A DNA stretch of 64,000 nt. Source: Monilinia fructicola. Its lineage: Eukaryota; Ascomycota; Leotiomycetes; Helotiales; Sclerotiniaceae. The stretch spans positions 1,979,001-2,043,000 of the forward strand of contig VICG01000013.1 of assembly GCA_008692225.1 (NCBI GenBank), written 5' to 3'. This document shows positions 23,828-36,220 of this stretch, one piece after another (the first letter of the stretch is position 1; the number at the start of each line of letters is the position of its first letter). The translations under genes and the position numbers were made by a program. The notes below the pieces were generated by a model. It saw nothing but the letters and a program-made list of their open reading frames with translations, searched no databases and was not told the DNA's origin.

Positions 23828-24249
23828 AATATGGGCATCACACCCAGCTCTGTCAACCATAGCCTGTCTGATATAGTTATGGTGGTAGCGGATTAGATAA
23901 GTGAGATAGCAGTACCAGTCCAATGGAGAGATCTCGCCGGTTGCCTAGGTTTCGATCTATGGAGACTCAGAGCTTTGTGCCCCACTGCATTTGGGTGTAG
24001 TCGATGCATCATCCAGAGGGGTACAGAGTTACAATCTCAAATATACCAATTCTTTGAAGCCCATGGAGGACACTGACATAGACAAGGAGATAGACACGAC
24101 ATAGAGGATATTGAGAACATATTTACCGTTAAGGACAAACCTAATGGCATGGTATTTAATTGTTGAGCTTAGTTCTCCGGTACAATATATCTCGAAAGCT
24201 AATCGCTTACTTGCAACGCTTCGTAGTTGCCTTTATCACACGATTCAAA

Positions 24250-24935
24250 ATGGGAAAGTATATCATCAGCGTACTCACCAGGGACGTCTTGATTACTCAG
24301 GGATTGATCAAAGGATGCACATTCACCGTAAAGAGCCCGTCTCCTATCAATATCAGGGACGAGGAAAGAAGCCTTTTTCGTTACTACAATGAATTTGTAG
24401 AGGTGACATATCCTAATTCCGTCAAGGGTACCTCTATAATAGTTCCGGAGTGTATAATGCACTGCAACATCCACGATTATTATGGGAAACCTATTATCTT
24501 TGTGGATATTTCAAAATGTCTCGTTTGGGCCATTTCACTGAAACTCGCTGAAACTGGCGAGACACCTGCATCCTCGGACAAGAGAATCACATCTGATGCC
24601 AAATACTGGTGGAGCAGGGCATTGCCCATTTCAACTGAGACGGATCAGGAATATATACAAGCAATGGACGGAAAGGTTGGGGAATACTATGGCTCATTTG
24701 AAGATTTCCTTACCACATTTCCTACACTTTTCCTTGCAATTATAACTTGTGCCCTTGAATTCAAGACGGATACTTCATCGGCGAGGACGTGAAGGGAAAT
24801 GCAAAGTGGATTGCTGCCTCATTATTCGCAATGCTCACAGTCTCCGTCGTCATAGACGTGACCCCTGCATCCACCGGCGTTTCTCGAAGAGCAAACATGA
24901 CTGGGTCTAACGACAAGATGTCGAGCAGACTGTAG
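24250..24935 (+). pseudogene. broken coding region, unrecognised family, with frame change near 24765
   Basis: An ATG at 24250 opens 180 codons ending at 24792 with normal-looking composition (for example RSLFRYYNEFVEVTYPNSVK and SSDKRITSDAKYWWSRALP). Near 24765 the protein-like reading moves to another frame (DGYFIGEDVKGNAKWIAASL) and continues to a TAG at 24933. The change is too abrupt for an intron of usual size, so a frameshift is more likely. No domain was recognised. It may be the second half of the same decayed locus as 23191-23827, or a separate gene. Confidence 0.35.
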
Positions 24936-24999
24936 AAGTTGAAAGTCAGTTAGTTACCAATGGTCGGAGGTAATCTGTCATTTGCTTACATTGCGTGCT

Positions 25000-25284
25000 T
25001 GTTGAATTTCAAAATGTCTCAGCATAGCTGTCATTGCAAGCATGATGCAGCAATTGGATTTGGACGGCCCCTCGTTTCATCTCACATCAGAGTCGAATTT
25101 TTCGATGATGAGGATGCTATGGGGAGAAGAGATGATGAGGTTTCTGCAGACAAATCCAAAGTTGAATTGTGTCCCAGCGAGATTCAGTTTATAGGCTTCA
25201 GAAACAAGAGGATAAACAGGGTCAACATATTAAAATACCAAAAATATATAGTAAACTTATCATTATACCATACTTTTCTCTAGT
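25000..25284 (+). other. unassigned short open frame
   Basis: A frame of up to about 90 codons with a mixed, Cys/His-containing start (SQHSCHCKHDAAIGFGRP) follows the broken genes. No domain or splice structure supports it as a gene; it may be further decayed coding sequence. Confidence 0.15.
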
Positions 25285-25499
25285 AGAGGGCATTGTCTTC
25301 CATCCAGTCATCTCGATGGTATGAATAATGCATGCATAGAAAGGTTATGGTAATGCACCTAAGTTGCATCAGACGTTATCCCTCCTGCGACATCCGAATG
25401 GATCGCGGAATGTATGGGCAATAGATTTTCCACAAATTTTGCTACAATTTCCAGTCAAAATACACTTTCCGATTCAGATCTCTATCTTCGGGGGAATTA

Positions 25500-25947
25500 C
25501 ATCTTCGACCGAGATCAGGCAATGGAAATTGATAGAATATTGCCTCTTTTCCGTCCAATATTTGGATGGGACAGAGATGATGCAGCAAGGTAGACCCTAG
25601 GCCTTTGGTATACGGGATTATTGATTCTAGGAAACACGGACCCGTCTGATAACGGCGAGAGATCGTCTGAATCCCGTCGATAAATCAAGGACCTGCCGCT
25701 GTCTATACAGTTCTTGAACTTGATGCAACGCCATCTACGTGTCGAAGTCTCCCGATATCGAATTCTCCCAATGGAGCGAACTATAATAGCAACCCCTGAC
25801 CCCCTCCAGGGACCATTTCTCAGAGGAAGATCGCAAGCTGTCATTGTGTGTCCCCGTAGACGATGAACTTACTGTAGATCCCCCAGGGACGTCTCCCATA
25901 TCATTCCACACAATGTAGTATGCGTAAGCAAGCCTACATTCATTCAT
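25500..25947 (-). pseudogene. short decayed coding fragments, minus strand
   Basis: One frame contains TVSSSSTGTHNDSLRSSSEK. After a stop the same frame continues with QVQELYRQRQVLDLSTGF. Stops and frame changes every 50-70 codons, and the absence of a recognisable domain, suggest a remnant. Confidence 0.2.
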
Positions 25948-26456
25948 CCATACAACATATCATACCATCTTTGCCTACGGAGAATACCATCGTGGACTCT
26001 GGAAACGTCCATAACCTGTCCCACGCTGTGAATTAGGCGAATCTCATCGTCTATCCCTCCTCAACGTTGTGATTAGTATTCGTCGTAATTCCTCCGTATC
26101 TGGGTCTGTATAGTAGTGAGTGGTGCGTGGACATTATCTTGGTTATGTATTCATAGAATCCTAGTATCGACTTATCGATTCATAAAAGTATCTTGCTACT
26201 AAACACTCTGGGAAATATATCGAAATACCGGCATCGAATCTGGCATGGGCAGTTTATGTAGACTCGGGATTTGGAATGCCGACTCCAGATCAGATTCTCT
26301 CATGTTCATACAAATATGTCGAGACTCATAATCTCGTATATATGGAAGTGGTACTCAAAGATCCAATATCAGTCCCGTGTCTTAATCACAACACTGTCCT
26401 CCCTCTTGGCACAAGATTTTGTAAAGACCGCTAGATATACCTCCTTCTAAATGAAT

Positions 26457-26482
26457 ATGTGATATCCCATAGGATATCACAT
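26457..26482. other. perfect 11-bp hairpin
   Basis: ATGTGATATCC is followed by the loop CATA and GGATATCACAT. Confidence 0.7.
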
Positions 26483-26489
26483 GTAATCT

Positions 26490-26850
26490 TCCACATCACC
26501 TCAATACTGTACACGCTCCTTCCACCACCCTTCTCCTTTTTCTTTCTGGTTGCATGTAAGGCGAATCGAGATGGTTCTTCCAGCCTGGCTATGGGACGTA
26601 CGTGTATGGACTTTCTTCTTCGTATCTTTTGCTGCGACGGTATTTGCCGTAAACGGGACGAGAGGCGGGAGGATGTAGATTCGCTCGCTGTTTTGGGCCA
26701 TGGCGGGTTTCGATCTTGGCGACGCGTTGGGTGGTGGTGGGGCCGAGATGGCGTTGGGGAGGGGTGTCAGGGGAGAGAGCTGTAGTCGTGGCAATCGAGC
26801 TGTAGTCGTGGCAATCGAGCGTGTTCTCGCGGGTTCATCTTAAGGAAGAG
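26490..26850 (+). other. possible small gene remnant
   Basis: A frame starting at the ATG near 26571 begins with a hydrophobic segment (VWTFFFVSFAATVFAVNGT) like a signal or membrane anchor. It meets a stop after 35 codons, then continues open for about 55 more. The antisense strand is also open. No domain was recognised. Confidence 0.2.
26781..26820. repeat. exact tandem duplication of a 20-bp unit
   Basis: The 20-mer starting TGTAGTCGTGG occurs twice in direct succession without a mismatch. Confidence 0.9.
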
Positions 26851-26930
26851 TATGTTTGCGAGCGGGAAGTGGGAGGTTGAGATGAGCGGGGTTTGGGTGG
26901 GGTTTCGAGGGTTGGGGGCTGAGATGGCGG

Positions 26931-26972
26931 GAGGAGGGGAGGGGAGGGGAGGGGAGGGAAGGGGAGGGAAGG
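26931..26972. repeat. (GGGGA)n purine tract
   Basis: Repeated GGGGA/GGGAA units on the plus strand, a G-rich tract that could form a G-quadruplex. Confidence 0.75.
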
Positions 26973-27394
26973 TTTTATTGGTCTTTCTCTGTTTAGGGGG
27001 GGTGTTGGCGTTTCTTTGACAAATGGGCAGAGGGGCAGCCCGTCTGGGAAATGTCGTTCAAGGGAAGGCAACACCACGTTCGCATACTATATTCATATTC
27101 TTGAGAAGCATAGCTCGATCGAGAGCTTGAAACGGAACGGTGGAACGCCTGGGGCTACCGTGGGGTGTAGTATTTTATTCCTTGGTTATGTGGGGGTTTT
27201 ATGAGTGGCTTTCAATGATGAGAGCCTTTTAGTCACGGAAGTTGTGATGTTTCATTGTAGTGTGATAATGTATGTATGTATGTATATTGAATGCGTTAAG
27301 TAATGAATCAAATATATCATCATTACCTAGTCTTTTGATTGATATATCGAATTAAATCGAAATAGGCTATATATTATCTTTATCAGCTTAATAT

Positions 27395-27440
27395 TTTATA
27401 TATATATACATATATACATATATACATATATACATATATA
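27395..27440. repeat. TATACA-type AT repeat
   Basis: (TA)n grading into a TATACATA octamer repeat. Confidence 0.7.
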
Positions 27441-27690
27441 AAACTCTTCACATCTCCCGCCTGAACCCAAACAGCAACAACTGCGAATCACTTTCATATA
27501 AAAAACGCTTTCCAAGTTGACAGTCTCCATACTCTTCATTTTGGCGATATCTAGATGTGTCGCGGATTGAGTGGGATGTTATCTTTTGTTCTGATTTATA
27601 TATTTTTGTAAATTCTTTCTATGATTACCATTGATTAAGGCTATAATTATAAGATCTTACATTTCCAATGACCAATCTTTCATCTTCCCT

Positions 27691-27834
27691 CTTCCTTCTT
27701 CCTTCTTCCTTCTTCCTTCTTCCTTCTTCCTTCTTCCTTCTTCCTTCTTCCTTCTTCCTTCTTCCTTCTTCCTTCTTCCTTCTTCCTTCTTCCTTCTTCC
27801 TTCTTCCTTCTTCCTTCTTCCTTCTTCCTTCTTC
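27691..27834. repeat. (CTTCCTT)n heptanucleotide array
   Basis: About twenty near-perfect copies of a 7-bp pyrimidine unit. Since 7 is not a multiple of 3, all three frames of each strand stay open, producing spurious frames of Lys/Glu/Gly/Arg or Phe/Leu/Pro/Ser repeats. Confidence 0.92.
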
Positions 27835-27864
27835 CAACGTTCAACGTTCAACGTTCAACGTTCA
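27835..27864. repeat. (CAACGTT)n heptanucleotide array
   Basis: Four copies of CAACGTT directly abut the CTTCCTT array and keep the same 7-bp period. Confidence 0.85.
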
Positions 27865-27869
27865 AAGTT

Positions 27870-30120
27870 TGAATTTGCAGCAATATTTATCTTGACATCT
27901 ATTCCTCAGCATCTGTCCCTAAGGATCTACTCTGGGGGATAGAAAGGCGAGGATCAATAAAGGAAGATATTTTGTGTTTTCTGTAGTGTAATTAGTGTAG
28001 TGTATTGTATTGTATCATATTATGCGAATAGGATGACAGGATAGCATGGAATGGAATAGAATGTAATAAATCATAAGAGATCAATGGAAGGTTTTTGATA
28101 TTTGGGAGGGTCGCCATTGGGTGGTTTGGACTTTTGTTGTCTTTTTAGACCTCTTTCTGCCCATTGTTATACACCCTTTTCGGGGAAGAAGGGGAGGGAA
28201 AGGGGGATGAAGAGGGGTTAGTGTTTAATGAGAGGAAGTATCAGTACGCGATGGGATGATTTTGGGAAGGGTATTTTGTGGCGAGATATTGCTGCTTTGA
28301 AGGGGTGAAATGGGTGGATGGGTGGATGGGTGGATGATGGGTGGAATGCGTAGATTGGGTAATGTAAGTAATATCTAAGCATAGGGGAGTTATGATTTTT
28401 GAAAAAGGAATAATTGTTTGGGAGGTGGGTTTTGAATGGGGAGGAAGAAGAGGAAAGGGGTGAAGTGAAGGGACTGCAGATAGGGGGTTAAATGGGTTGG
28501 CGAGGGAGTTTGGGAAAGTGAATTTGGATATTGGGTATTGGATATTGAAAGGCAGGGGGAACGGATTAAAAGAGGATCATGTTATGTTATATTATACTGC
28601 GGCATGACGCAATATTGTATTCTATTCTGCTTGCTTTCTTATTGTTTCAAGGTGTGATATTTATACCGTTGAAATCTTAGCTACTTGTCACATTTTTCAC
28701 CTTCGAAGATTTCCTTTGGGGAGTTGTAGATGTTTGGTCATTCAGTGGCATGTAACATGTATTTACTCTGTGATATGGTGGTATTGTGGCTAGATCAAGA
28801 GGGAGATTCATTCCCCTGATCCAAGAATACTTTCTTCACGATGGCCAATCTGCGTATCTGAAATGGTGAGGAGGTTTGATTATTCATGATGAAGCTTCAA
28901 ACTTTGAGGAGGATAGGTATATTGTGAAGGATAGGTAGCCACCATACTGCAGGCTAATATCTTTCTTTTGCCTGGCTGATGTAGCTATACTTCGATCCAT
29001 TTGTTATGGTATGGGTATACTTCTACTCGCTTGTTATGACATGCGTATACTTCTATCCGATTGTTATGATATGGACATCCCAGGTTGTCTTCGCCCGCTA
29101 CTCAGCATGGCAACCTGTTATTTGACATGGGACTTTGCAGAGGAGAGGAATGAACATGGATCATGGTTTTTTTGGGGGGAAAGTCCTTGACTTCATTTTT
29201 TGCATCATCTTTTACGTGACAAAATTCCATTATGAAAAATCATGATGAGATTGGAAAAAGATTGTACCAAGCGACCACGATACTCATACAGGACTTTCTT
29301 GACATTTTGACAGATGATCATTGTCTAGAAATGATCAAAGACATTCCGATGCTTTTGGAAAAGTCATATTGACATATTGACGTAAACTATCTCCGCGTTT
29401 TCTCTAACCTCGGGAACACAAACAACATATCACCCTTTCGAAATTTGCGGCCTCTTTTCCGCAAATCCGAAGAGAGAATCTCATAGGGGATAGAGGATCG
29501 GTGATCTACTCTTATGACGATTTTTTCATTGATGAGCTGAAGTCTCTCAGCGTTCCGGAATTCGATCACATTACTGTGGCGAATAGATGTAGAGATGTAG
29601 AGATGAAGGGACGAAGGGACGAAGGGACCAAAAACAAGAATTGATATCACCAACTTCATAACAAGAAAACATCATACTATCGAACAATCCACACATAAAC
29701 TTTCAAGGCCGAAATAAGGTTTGACACCAAGATGCAGTCAGTGAACAGGAAACTTCCACAACACCAACCAGCCTGCACTCCGCACGCCACTTGGTGCGCG
29801 GAATATTCTTTAACCCCAGTGTCGCAACTGACTCGTTTGATGGGTGATCGATTCCGCGATCAACAATGGGAACGCAGACACATCCTGTGAGTGGCCGACG
29901 CTGGATCTCAAAGGCGCCGCGCTGATGACGGGGCAACGCTGTCGTGCTCAAACGCTGAACCCCGGATTGGCAAGTCGGGCACGACGCGTGGGTTGAAACT
30001 TTGCTCGTTTGCTAATTTCAGGGTCAAAACGGAAGCTAGAAAAGTCTTTTTAGCTTTGACAGGTTTGATGATGGCGGTTTGATGCTGAGGGTTTGAGTCA
30101 TGGAGGTTAAGTCGTGGAAT
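27870..30120. other. gene-poor stretch
   Basis: There is G-rich low-complexity sequence at 28160-28560, a GGGTGGAT repeat at 28311-28347, and a relatively GC-rich patch at about 29740-30000. A 90-codon minus-strand frame (29387-29659) begins with a signal-peptide-like hydrophobic run but has no domain or other support. Confidence 0.4.
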
Positions 30121-30260
30121 AAGATGAAATTAAGTGAAATCAAATCAAATCAAATAAATCAAATAATAAAAACAAATAATTCCAAGGAATAAATAATTAG
30201 TGAATAGATAAATAAATAGATAAATAGATAAATAAATAATAAATAAATAAATGAATAAAT
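30120..30260. repeat. AT-rich ATCAA/ATAAATA low-complexity tract
   Basis: AAATC and ATAAATAGATAA units repeated over about 140 bp. Confidence 0.75.
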
Positions 30261-30438
30261 ATTTCGATATGAATATTTTTATTCGTCCGGAGAATTCTCG
30301 TGAATATCAATGGGATTCCCTCGCCAACATCACCACCAACACCACCACCACCATACAATAAATAGTAAAAATTGGAGTCAAGCAAGAAAACGAGTCTACT
30401 TTATTTCTCAACAGATACAAACTTCAATGAATCAGGAT

Positions 30439-30616
30439 GGAAGCATTGGAAGCATTGGAAGCATTGGAAGCATCCAATGCATGGGATAGATACATTCCTT
30501 GGTTGCATTGGTTGCATACAGACTCCAGACTCCAGACTCCAGAGTAGATACCTAGGTCCTGTAGTCAGTCAGCCAGTCAGTCAATCAATCAGTCAATCAA
30601 TCAGTCAGTCAATCAG
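30439..30616. repeat. three successive short tandem repeats
   Basis: Four GGAAGCATT units (30439-30472), GACTCCA units (30520-30543) and mixed CAGT/CAAT units (30562-30616). Confidence 0.8.
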
Positions 30617-32154
30617 CTATTCAATCACCGCACCTTTTCCCTTCTCTCTCCCCCAAAACTCAATTTGTTCAATTGCCGACGACGAACCAACGTCTTGTTC
30701 AACGAATGAAAATATTCATAAAATCATCCTCTGCAGCGAATGAAGCACGTTATGTTCCGTCATCTTTGGATATTTAAAGTTTTCTCTTACTGCCGAACTA
30801 CTGTGCTCTACTGTGCTCTACTTACTGTACAATGTACATGATGCTTGCTTTGCAGATACATATCGATGGTTTTACAGTACCAATTAGCTAGTGTTCTAGA
30901 AGATGTTTGCTTTTTAGACTGGATGCCATATACAAGTATCATGTATCAAATACCATACTTGTACTCTGTATACCGCTCGGTCTTCGTACAATGTCTCTCT
31001 TTCTCTTTCTCCTTCTCCCCCCTCCCCTATGTATCTAATCGACAGAGTACTCCGTATATCATGTATGTTGGCAGGATCCCAGCTTGGAATATATTATTGA
31101 CATCATCGTATTTCCTCCCCTCGTCCTTTTGACCCCGCAAAGACCCCGAGCCTCAATATCTATCATACTCCGTACTGGACAGAGTATACTCTGTACGGTA
31201 CAGTCGTCGTGAGGATCTTGATCTTGCTGCATCACAATAGTAAGGTTAGTTAGATTATCTAGAGCTAGTGCATCAATTGGCAACCGGTTAGATCGTGATG
31301 ATGATGATGGTGATGATGAAGAAGAAGAAACCTTATTCCATCTTGTTATTTGAAAAGAACCATCATTACCCTTTTAGTCCTCTCAAATATGAACTCCTCT
31401 TTTCTTCCCGTGAGATCAAAACCCGTTGTGAAGGAATTAGTCATCGATCTTGAACCTGCATCTTAGTCTTGACAGATCTCTCGCTATTCGATTCTAGAGT
31501 CCAGGAGAGGATATACGGAGTAGATTACGGGGAGGAAGAGCAATACTGCACGGAGAACCTCTGCATTGTATTGTATGTAATATGTATGTACATTGTACAG
31601 TAAGGAGCACGTATGTACTATGTACTATGTATGCATGTATGTACTATGTGTGCATGTATTATGCATGTACAGTACAGACAAGTGCCAACTCCCAAACCCG
31701 TCGGTCATTCTTTCGGAAGGCCCCCCTCCTGGGAAATTCCTAGCGAGACGACCGACACCATCTCGACTTGTAAGGCGAGGAACCTCCCGTTTGGGATATG
31801 CGTACATGAGTACATGGCATGTGACTTGAAGGCGTTGGACGAGAAGTCTTTGCATTGCCCCGGTAGAACTCCAACACCCAAGTGGAGCGCAGCAAGCACC
31901 AGTTACGCCCGTTACACCAGTTACATACAGGACTGTACTGTACAGTATCGCACTGGACTCCGTACAGCCAACATGAGAAGGAAAACTTTATCTTCTTGGG
32001 TACCGACAAAGGATTTTCGAGAGGAGCATGTGACTTTTCTCAGGTGGATCCTTACCGTAATCTTCTCTTCCTTCGGATTGACTTTTTTTGCTGATGCAGT
32101 CGTTGCTTGCTGACTTTGCATCAGAAGACACGTGCACAATGCAGATGCTCTGTA

Positions 32155-32345
32155 CTCACTGCCATTCATTGCCATTCATTGCTGCTCATTGCTGCTCATT
32201 GCTGCTCATTGCTGCTCATCATCGCTGCTCATTGCCACTCATTGCCACTCATTGCCACTTATTGCCACTCATTACCACTCATTACCACTCTCTGCCACTC
32301 ACTGCCACTCATTGCCGCTCCCTACCACTCACTCACTGCCACTCT
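32155..32345. repeat. 10-bp minisatellite (CATTGCCACT)n
   Basis: About 19 copies of a 10-bp unit, with variants GCTGCT, GCCACT and ACCACT grouped in blocks as if by local unit spread. There are no spacers, so it is not a CRISPR array. Confidence 0.88.
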
Positions 32346-32966
32346 AATTTATAAAGAACCTCGGAACAAAGCGTGTGACTTGCATGGAGGGGTAAAAATA
32401 TCATGGATGATGATTTCTGAACAGACACAGTACTCCGTACAGCACAGTAACCTTACACTGGCTTACAGCACAGTAATAAAGTGGATTGTCCCACCAACAA
32501 CTTCCAGTAACAAGTACAGTCAGTACATGTATCTGCCAACGATCAACATCTAGATCCTTCTTGAGATCACGGTGAAATAAATGAATATCCCCACCTTGGT
32601 GACATTGTGACAAGGAAGAAGGAAGGTCCAAAAACCACGTTGAGGAAAATGGAGATGGTTGGGATTAATCACTAATCTGATGGATGGGATGGATTTGTGC
32701 TCCGGGAATGTACTGTACTGTACAGGATTGTAGTAAGAGGTCCAGTTTACTGTGCTGCATTACACTACTTGCTGTAATATATTCTATTGTTGAAAACTGG
32801 ACTCGATCAAGGAAGTTTGAGATATGTGGAAAAATTGGGTTGATCATCTGGAGAAGATTGGAGCTGATCGATTGCCCAGATGGGGAATGATTTATTCTTG
32901 GGGCATTGGATTCTGACACACGGAGACTCCAGGTCGTCGTAGAGAAATGAACATTAGTTGCTAAAT

Positions 32967-32967
<1 letters not shown>

Positions 32968-32998
<31 letters not shown>

Positions 32999-33003
32999 GC
33001 TGA
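32968..33003. repeat. (GCT)n trinucleotide tract
   Basis: Ten uninterrupted GCT copies and variants, outside any supported gene. Confidence 0.8.
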
Positions 33004-34240
33004 TGATGCTTGGGAAAGCGAATTTTTCACATCACAAGCAGTCAGCCTTAGGTTACATGTATCAGCCAAATCATCTATCTGTATGGAGGAATTTACGATG
33101 GGCTAAGTAAGTAGCATGACCGTTTATTATGTACATGAGTAATCCATCTACTCGGTGAGGTGAGCGAGAGACCATCCAAGTCTCAGATATGCATTAGATT
33201 AGTTTCTGCAGTACAGCACCAGCACCTCATCCATCGAGCCATCAGTCAAAAAGCCCGAAATCTCATCATCCCCACCACCGTACTGTACTGTATCAAAAAC
33301 CACCTAATGCAACATGACAAGGCCTAAGGAAAGCTAAGCTTTACCCATTTCCTGTTTCTCGATACTGTACTGCATTGCAGCTGCATGTACGGTAGGTCTA
33401 CCGGCTCTGCTTCCACGCTCGTTCTGCAGTAGAGGACATGACAGGGCCGGACAGGATAGGACAGGACTTACACATTCGATACGACACGATGCATCCCAAC
33501 CTTGAACCTACAGTAAGTACAGTACCAAACGTGTTGGCAACATCCATCCATCCACCCATCCGTCTGTCCATCCATCCGTCCACCACCACTTTCCGACCGC
33601 CCCCTCGCCACAACGAGCACATCAACGCCTGCATGTAGAAAGAAACACCAGCCAGCAAGCGAGCGAGCGACACCATTCCCCATCCATCCATCCATCCATC
33701 ATCTGCACTCCAGCCCTACCACCTCTCTCCCAAGCCTTCAAGTTTCAACATGCATCGTCCCTGCACACCTTCCCACCCGCGAAACTTCCCTAACGCACGC
33801 ACTGGTGCAAAGACGGGCGATACCCTTCTGCGGCCCTATTAATTTTCGTGTCTGGATGATATTTCTTCTTGTATACGATGATGTTACGGCATGGTTCTCG
33901 CGATGACTGGCTAATTGACTCATCGACTGGCTGGCTGGCTCTTCCCGGGTAGGCAGGCACTAGGCACTCTGTATTGCACTCTGTAGCTAATTACTTGATG
34001 GCATTGGGACGATGCTTTCTTTGGTTCATTCATTGGGCTTTTTGCTCGCTAGCTAGCGCTAGAACTAGGGAGGGAATGGAAACGCATTGCATGTTATGTA
34101 CCGTAATTAGCAGCCAGCCACCGCTTCAGTGATGATACAGTCAGAAGAGTAACCTTAGCATCCCTGGCTGGATTGAGATAGATACATGCAATTCTGAGCT
34201 TGGAATACCAAACTTGGAACGCCGGAGTATAAAATGCACA
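33000..34240. other. gene-poor stretch with CATC repeats
   Basis: CATCCATC tracts at about 33540-33585 and 33683-33702 and several TACTGTAC motif copies. No gene was supported. Confidence 0.45.
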
Positions 34241-34275
<35 letters not shown>

Positions 34276-34300
34276 ATCTATCTATCTATCTATCTATCTA
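34241..34300. repeat. (CTAT)n microsatellite
   Basis: Fourteen CTAT units with a single interruption. Confidence 0.88.
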
Positions 34301-34990
34301 GTCAGTTACAGAAGTCAGTTTACAGGAGTCAGTTACAGTAGTTAGTGAATTAATCCATCAGCACCTCACTCAACAACAGTAAACACACCACATAGTACAT
34401 ACCTCCCAGTCTCCCCCTAACCTTACCCATTGAGAGCAACCACACGAAAAAACAAACTCCCACAACAAGACCCCAAACACACAATCCTCGTCTCCGAACC
34501 ACGGTCTTCCACCGTGACCTTTGAGATGGATAGATCTTGGGGTCTGAGAAGTCGGCGGTCTGGGCATATCTTTCCTGTCTTTTTCTTTGTTTTTGCTGCA
34601 TGTGTGCGTGCGTGCTTGGGAGGTGGAGGGAGGTTGGTGGGTTGATTGGGGAATTGTAGGATTATATTGTAGGATTGTAGGATTATGGAACTGTAGGTTC
34701 AAATTGGGCTTGTAGTCATCTCTCCCTATCTCTTTCTTTATCTTTATCTTTGTCTTTATGCTGGTACGTACTGTAATGATGGAATAGAGGGATGGATGGA
34801 TGGGGTCGATGGATTATTTGTTTGTATCAATCGATATTGTGTTGATGGGGGGTAAAATCTCAGGATTACCAATGTACGTACGTAGTACTACTTACTAGTT
34901 ACTACAGTACTTGTAATGAATGGATGGGTTGATTGAAGATATCAATTTAATCAATTCAATCTAATCTCGTTCAATCAATCCATCCATCCA

Positions 34991-35093
34991 TCCAATCCAA
35001 TCCAATCCAATCCAATCCAATCCAATCCAATCCAATCCAATCCAAATCCAATCCAATCCAATCCAATCCAATCCAATCCAATCCAATCCAATT
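34991..35093. repeat. (TCCAA)n pentanucleotide array
   Basis: About twenty copies of TCCAA with one extra A near 35045. Confidence 0.9.
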
Positions 35094-35347
35094 CCGTTTG
35101 TTCGCAAGTCATCTATCGACCCCGTATACACAAATATAGCCAACCTTCCAGTGGGACTAACCGTATCCATTGCCGAATGAACGAATGGATTTCCCAGTAA
35201 GGAATCTCAAGGGGTAGGGATTGAGCTGTGCTTGTGATGTCATGGGTGTAGGTAGGTTGGAGATCGGATCTTGTTATCGTTGTTGTAGGTAGGTTAATGT
35301 GGTACGGTGCCCCTATGCCTTGCTATTGTTACCTTGTAGCGAGTGTG

Positions 35348-35440
35348 TCATGCTATGCGATGCCATGCCATGCTATGCCATGTACGCATGCGCAAGGCAA
35401 GCAGAGCAGAGCAGAGCAGAGCAGAGCAGAGCAGAGCAGG
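35348..35440. repeat. ATGCY and (AGAGC)n pentanucleotide arrays
   Basis: CATGCTATGC-type units are followed by eight perfect AGAGC copies at 35401-35440. Confidence 0.82.
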
Positions 35441-35679
35441 AAACGCAGGGCAGGAAATGCAAAGTAAAAGGTTAAAGAGGTGTGTAAAGTATCTCCCGCT
35501 CGGGTTTTGGCGGTTGGAACTACAGAGTATGTTCTAATCGTAGCTTACACAGAGTATTTACTGGGCTTGCTCACAGGGGGCTATCCCACTTTGTTTCGTT
35601 TCGTTTCTTTGTTGGGGAGGGGAGAGATTAGGAGAAAGGGACATGTAGATGGAGATTGGAGTGTGACCGAGTTATCGAA

Positions 35680-36220
35680 ATAAAAAATAAATATATAAAA
35701 GTAAATATATAATATTTAACTTTTCTATTTCTTATAATAAAATTTATATTATATTTTATATTTTTTAAATTTAATTTTAAGTAAAGAAATTTAAAATTAA
35801 TTAATATAAAAGTATAATAATTTTACTTAGAATATATAATTATATAGTATATTATAAATTTATTATATAATTTAATTATAATTATATATTAAATATATAG
35901 TATTCTTTATATATTATTATATTTAAAGATTTTTAATATACTCTATTAAAAATATATTATTAATTCTTTCTTTTAAAATATATATATTTTAAATTATTTT
36001 AATCTCTTTTATAAAAAATTATTATTTAAATTTTATATATATTATATAGGCTATCTACAACTTCATTATTATTTTAAAAACTTATAAGGTGTTAGTAGAC
36101 TATACAAGAGATAGAGAGCTAGGTTATTTTATAATAAAATATAGTATTATTTCTTTACATTTTCTTTTTTTAATTCTTCTAGGGATTTTATTAAATATTC
36201 AAATTCGAATATCAATGTTA
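35680..36220. other. AT-rich block 1, probable RIP-degraded repeat
   Basis: Base composition drops sharply to nearly pure A and T, with no ORF. A less AT-rich patch at about 36050-36115 (containing TTATAAGGTGTTAGTAGAC) may be a surviving transposon end. No clear terminal repeat was found by eye. Confidence 0.5.

Noticed and set aside
27625..27942. Overlapping open frames on both strands with Lys/Glu/Gly/Arg or Phe/Leu/Pro/Ser repeats
   Set aside because: They are a by-product of the 7-bp CTTCCTT array, which keeps every frame open. Nothing outside the array looks coding.
31613..32113. 166-codon frame with some complex sequence
   Set aside because: The start is derived from TGTATG repeats, other frames on both strands are equally open, and no domain or splice structure was found.
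32155..32345. CRISPR-like regular repeat
   Set aside because: The units are contiguous 10-mers without spacers and the genome is eukaryotic.
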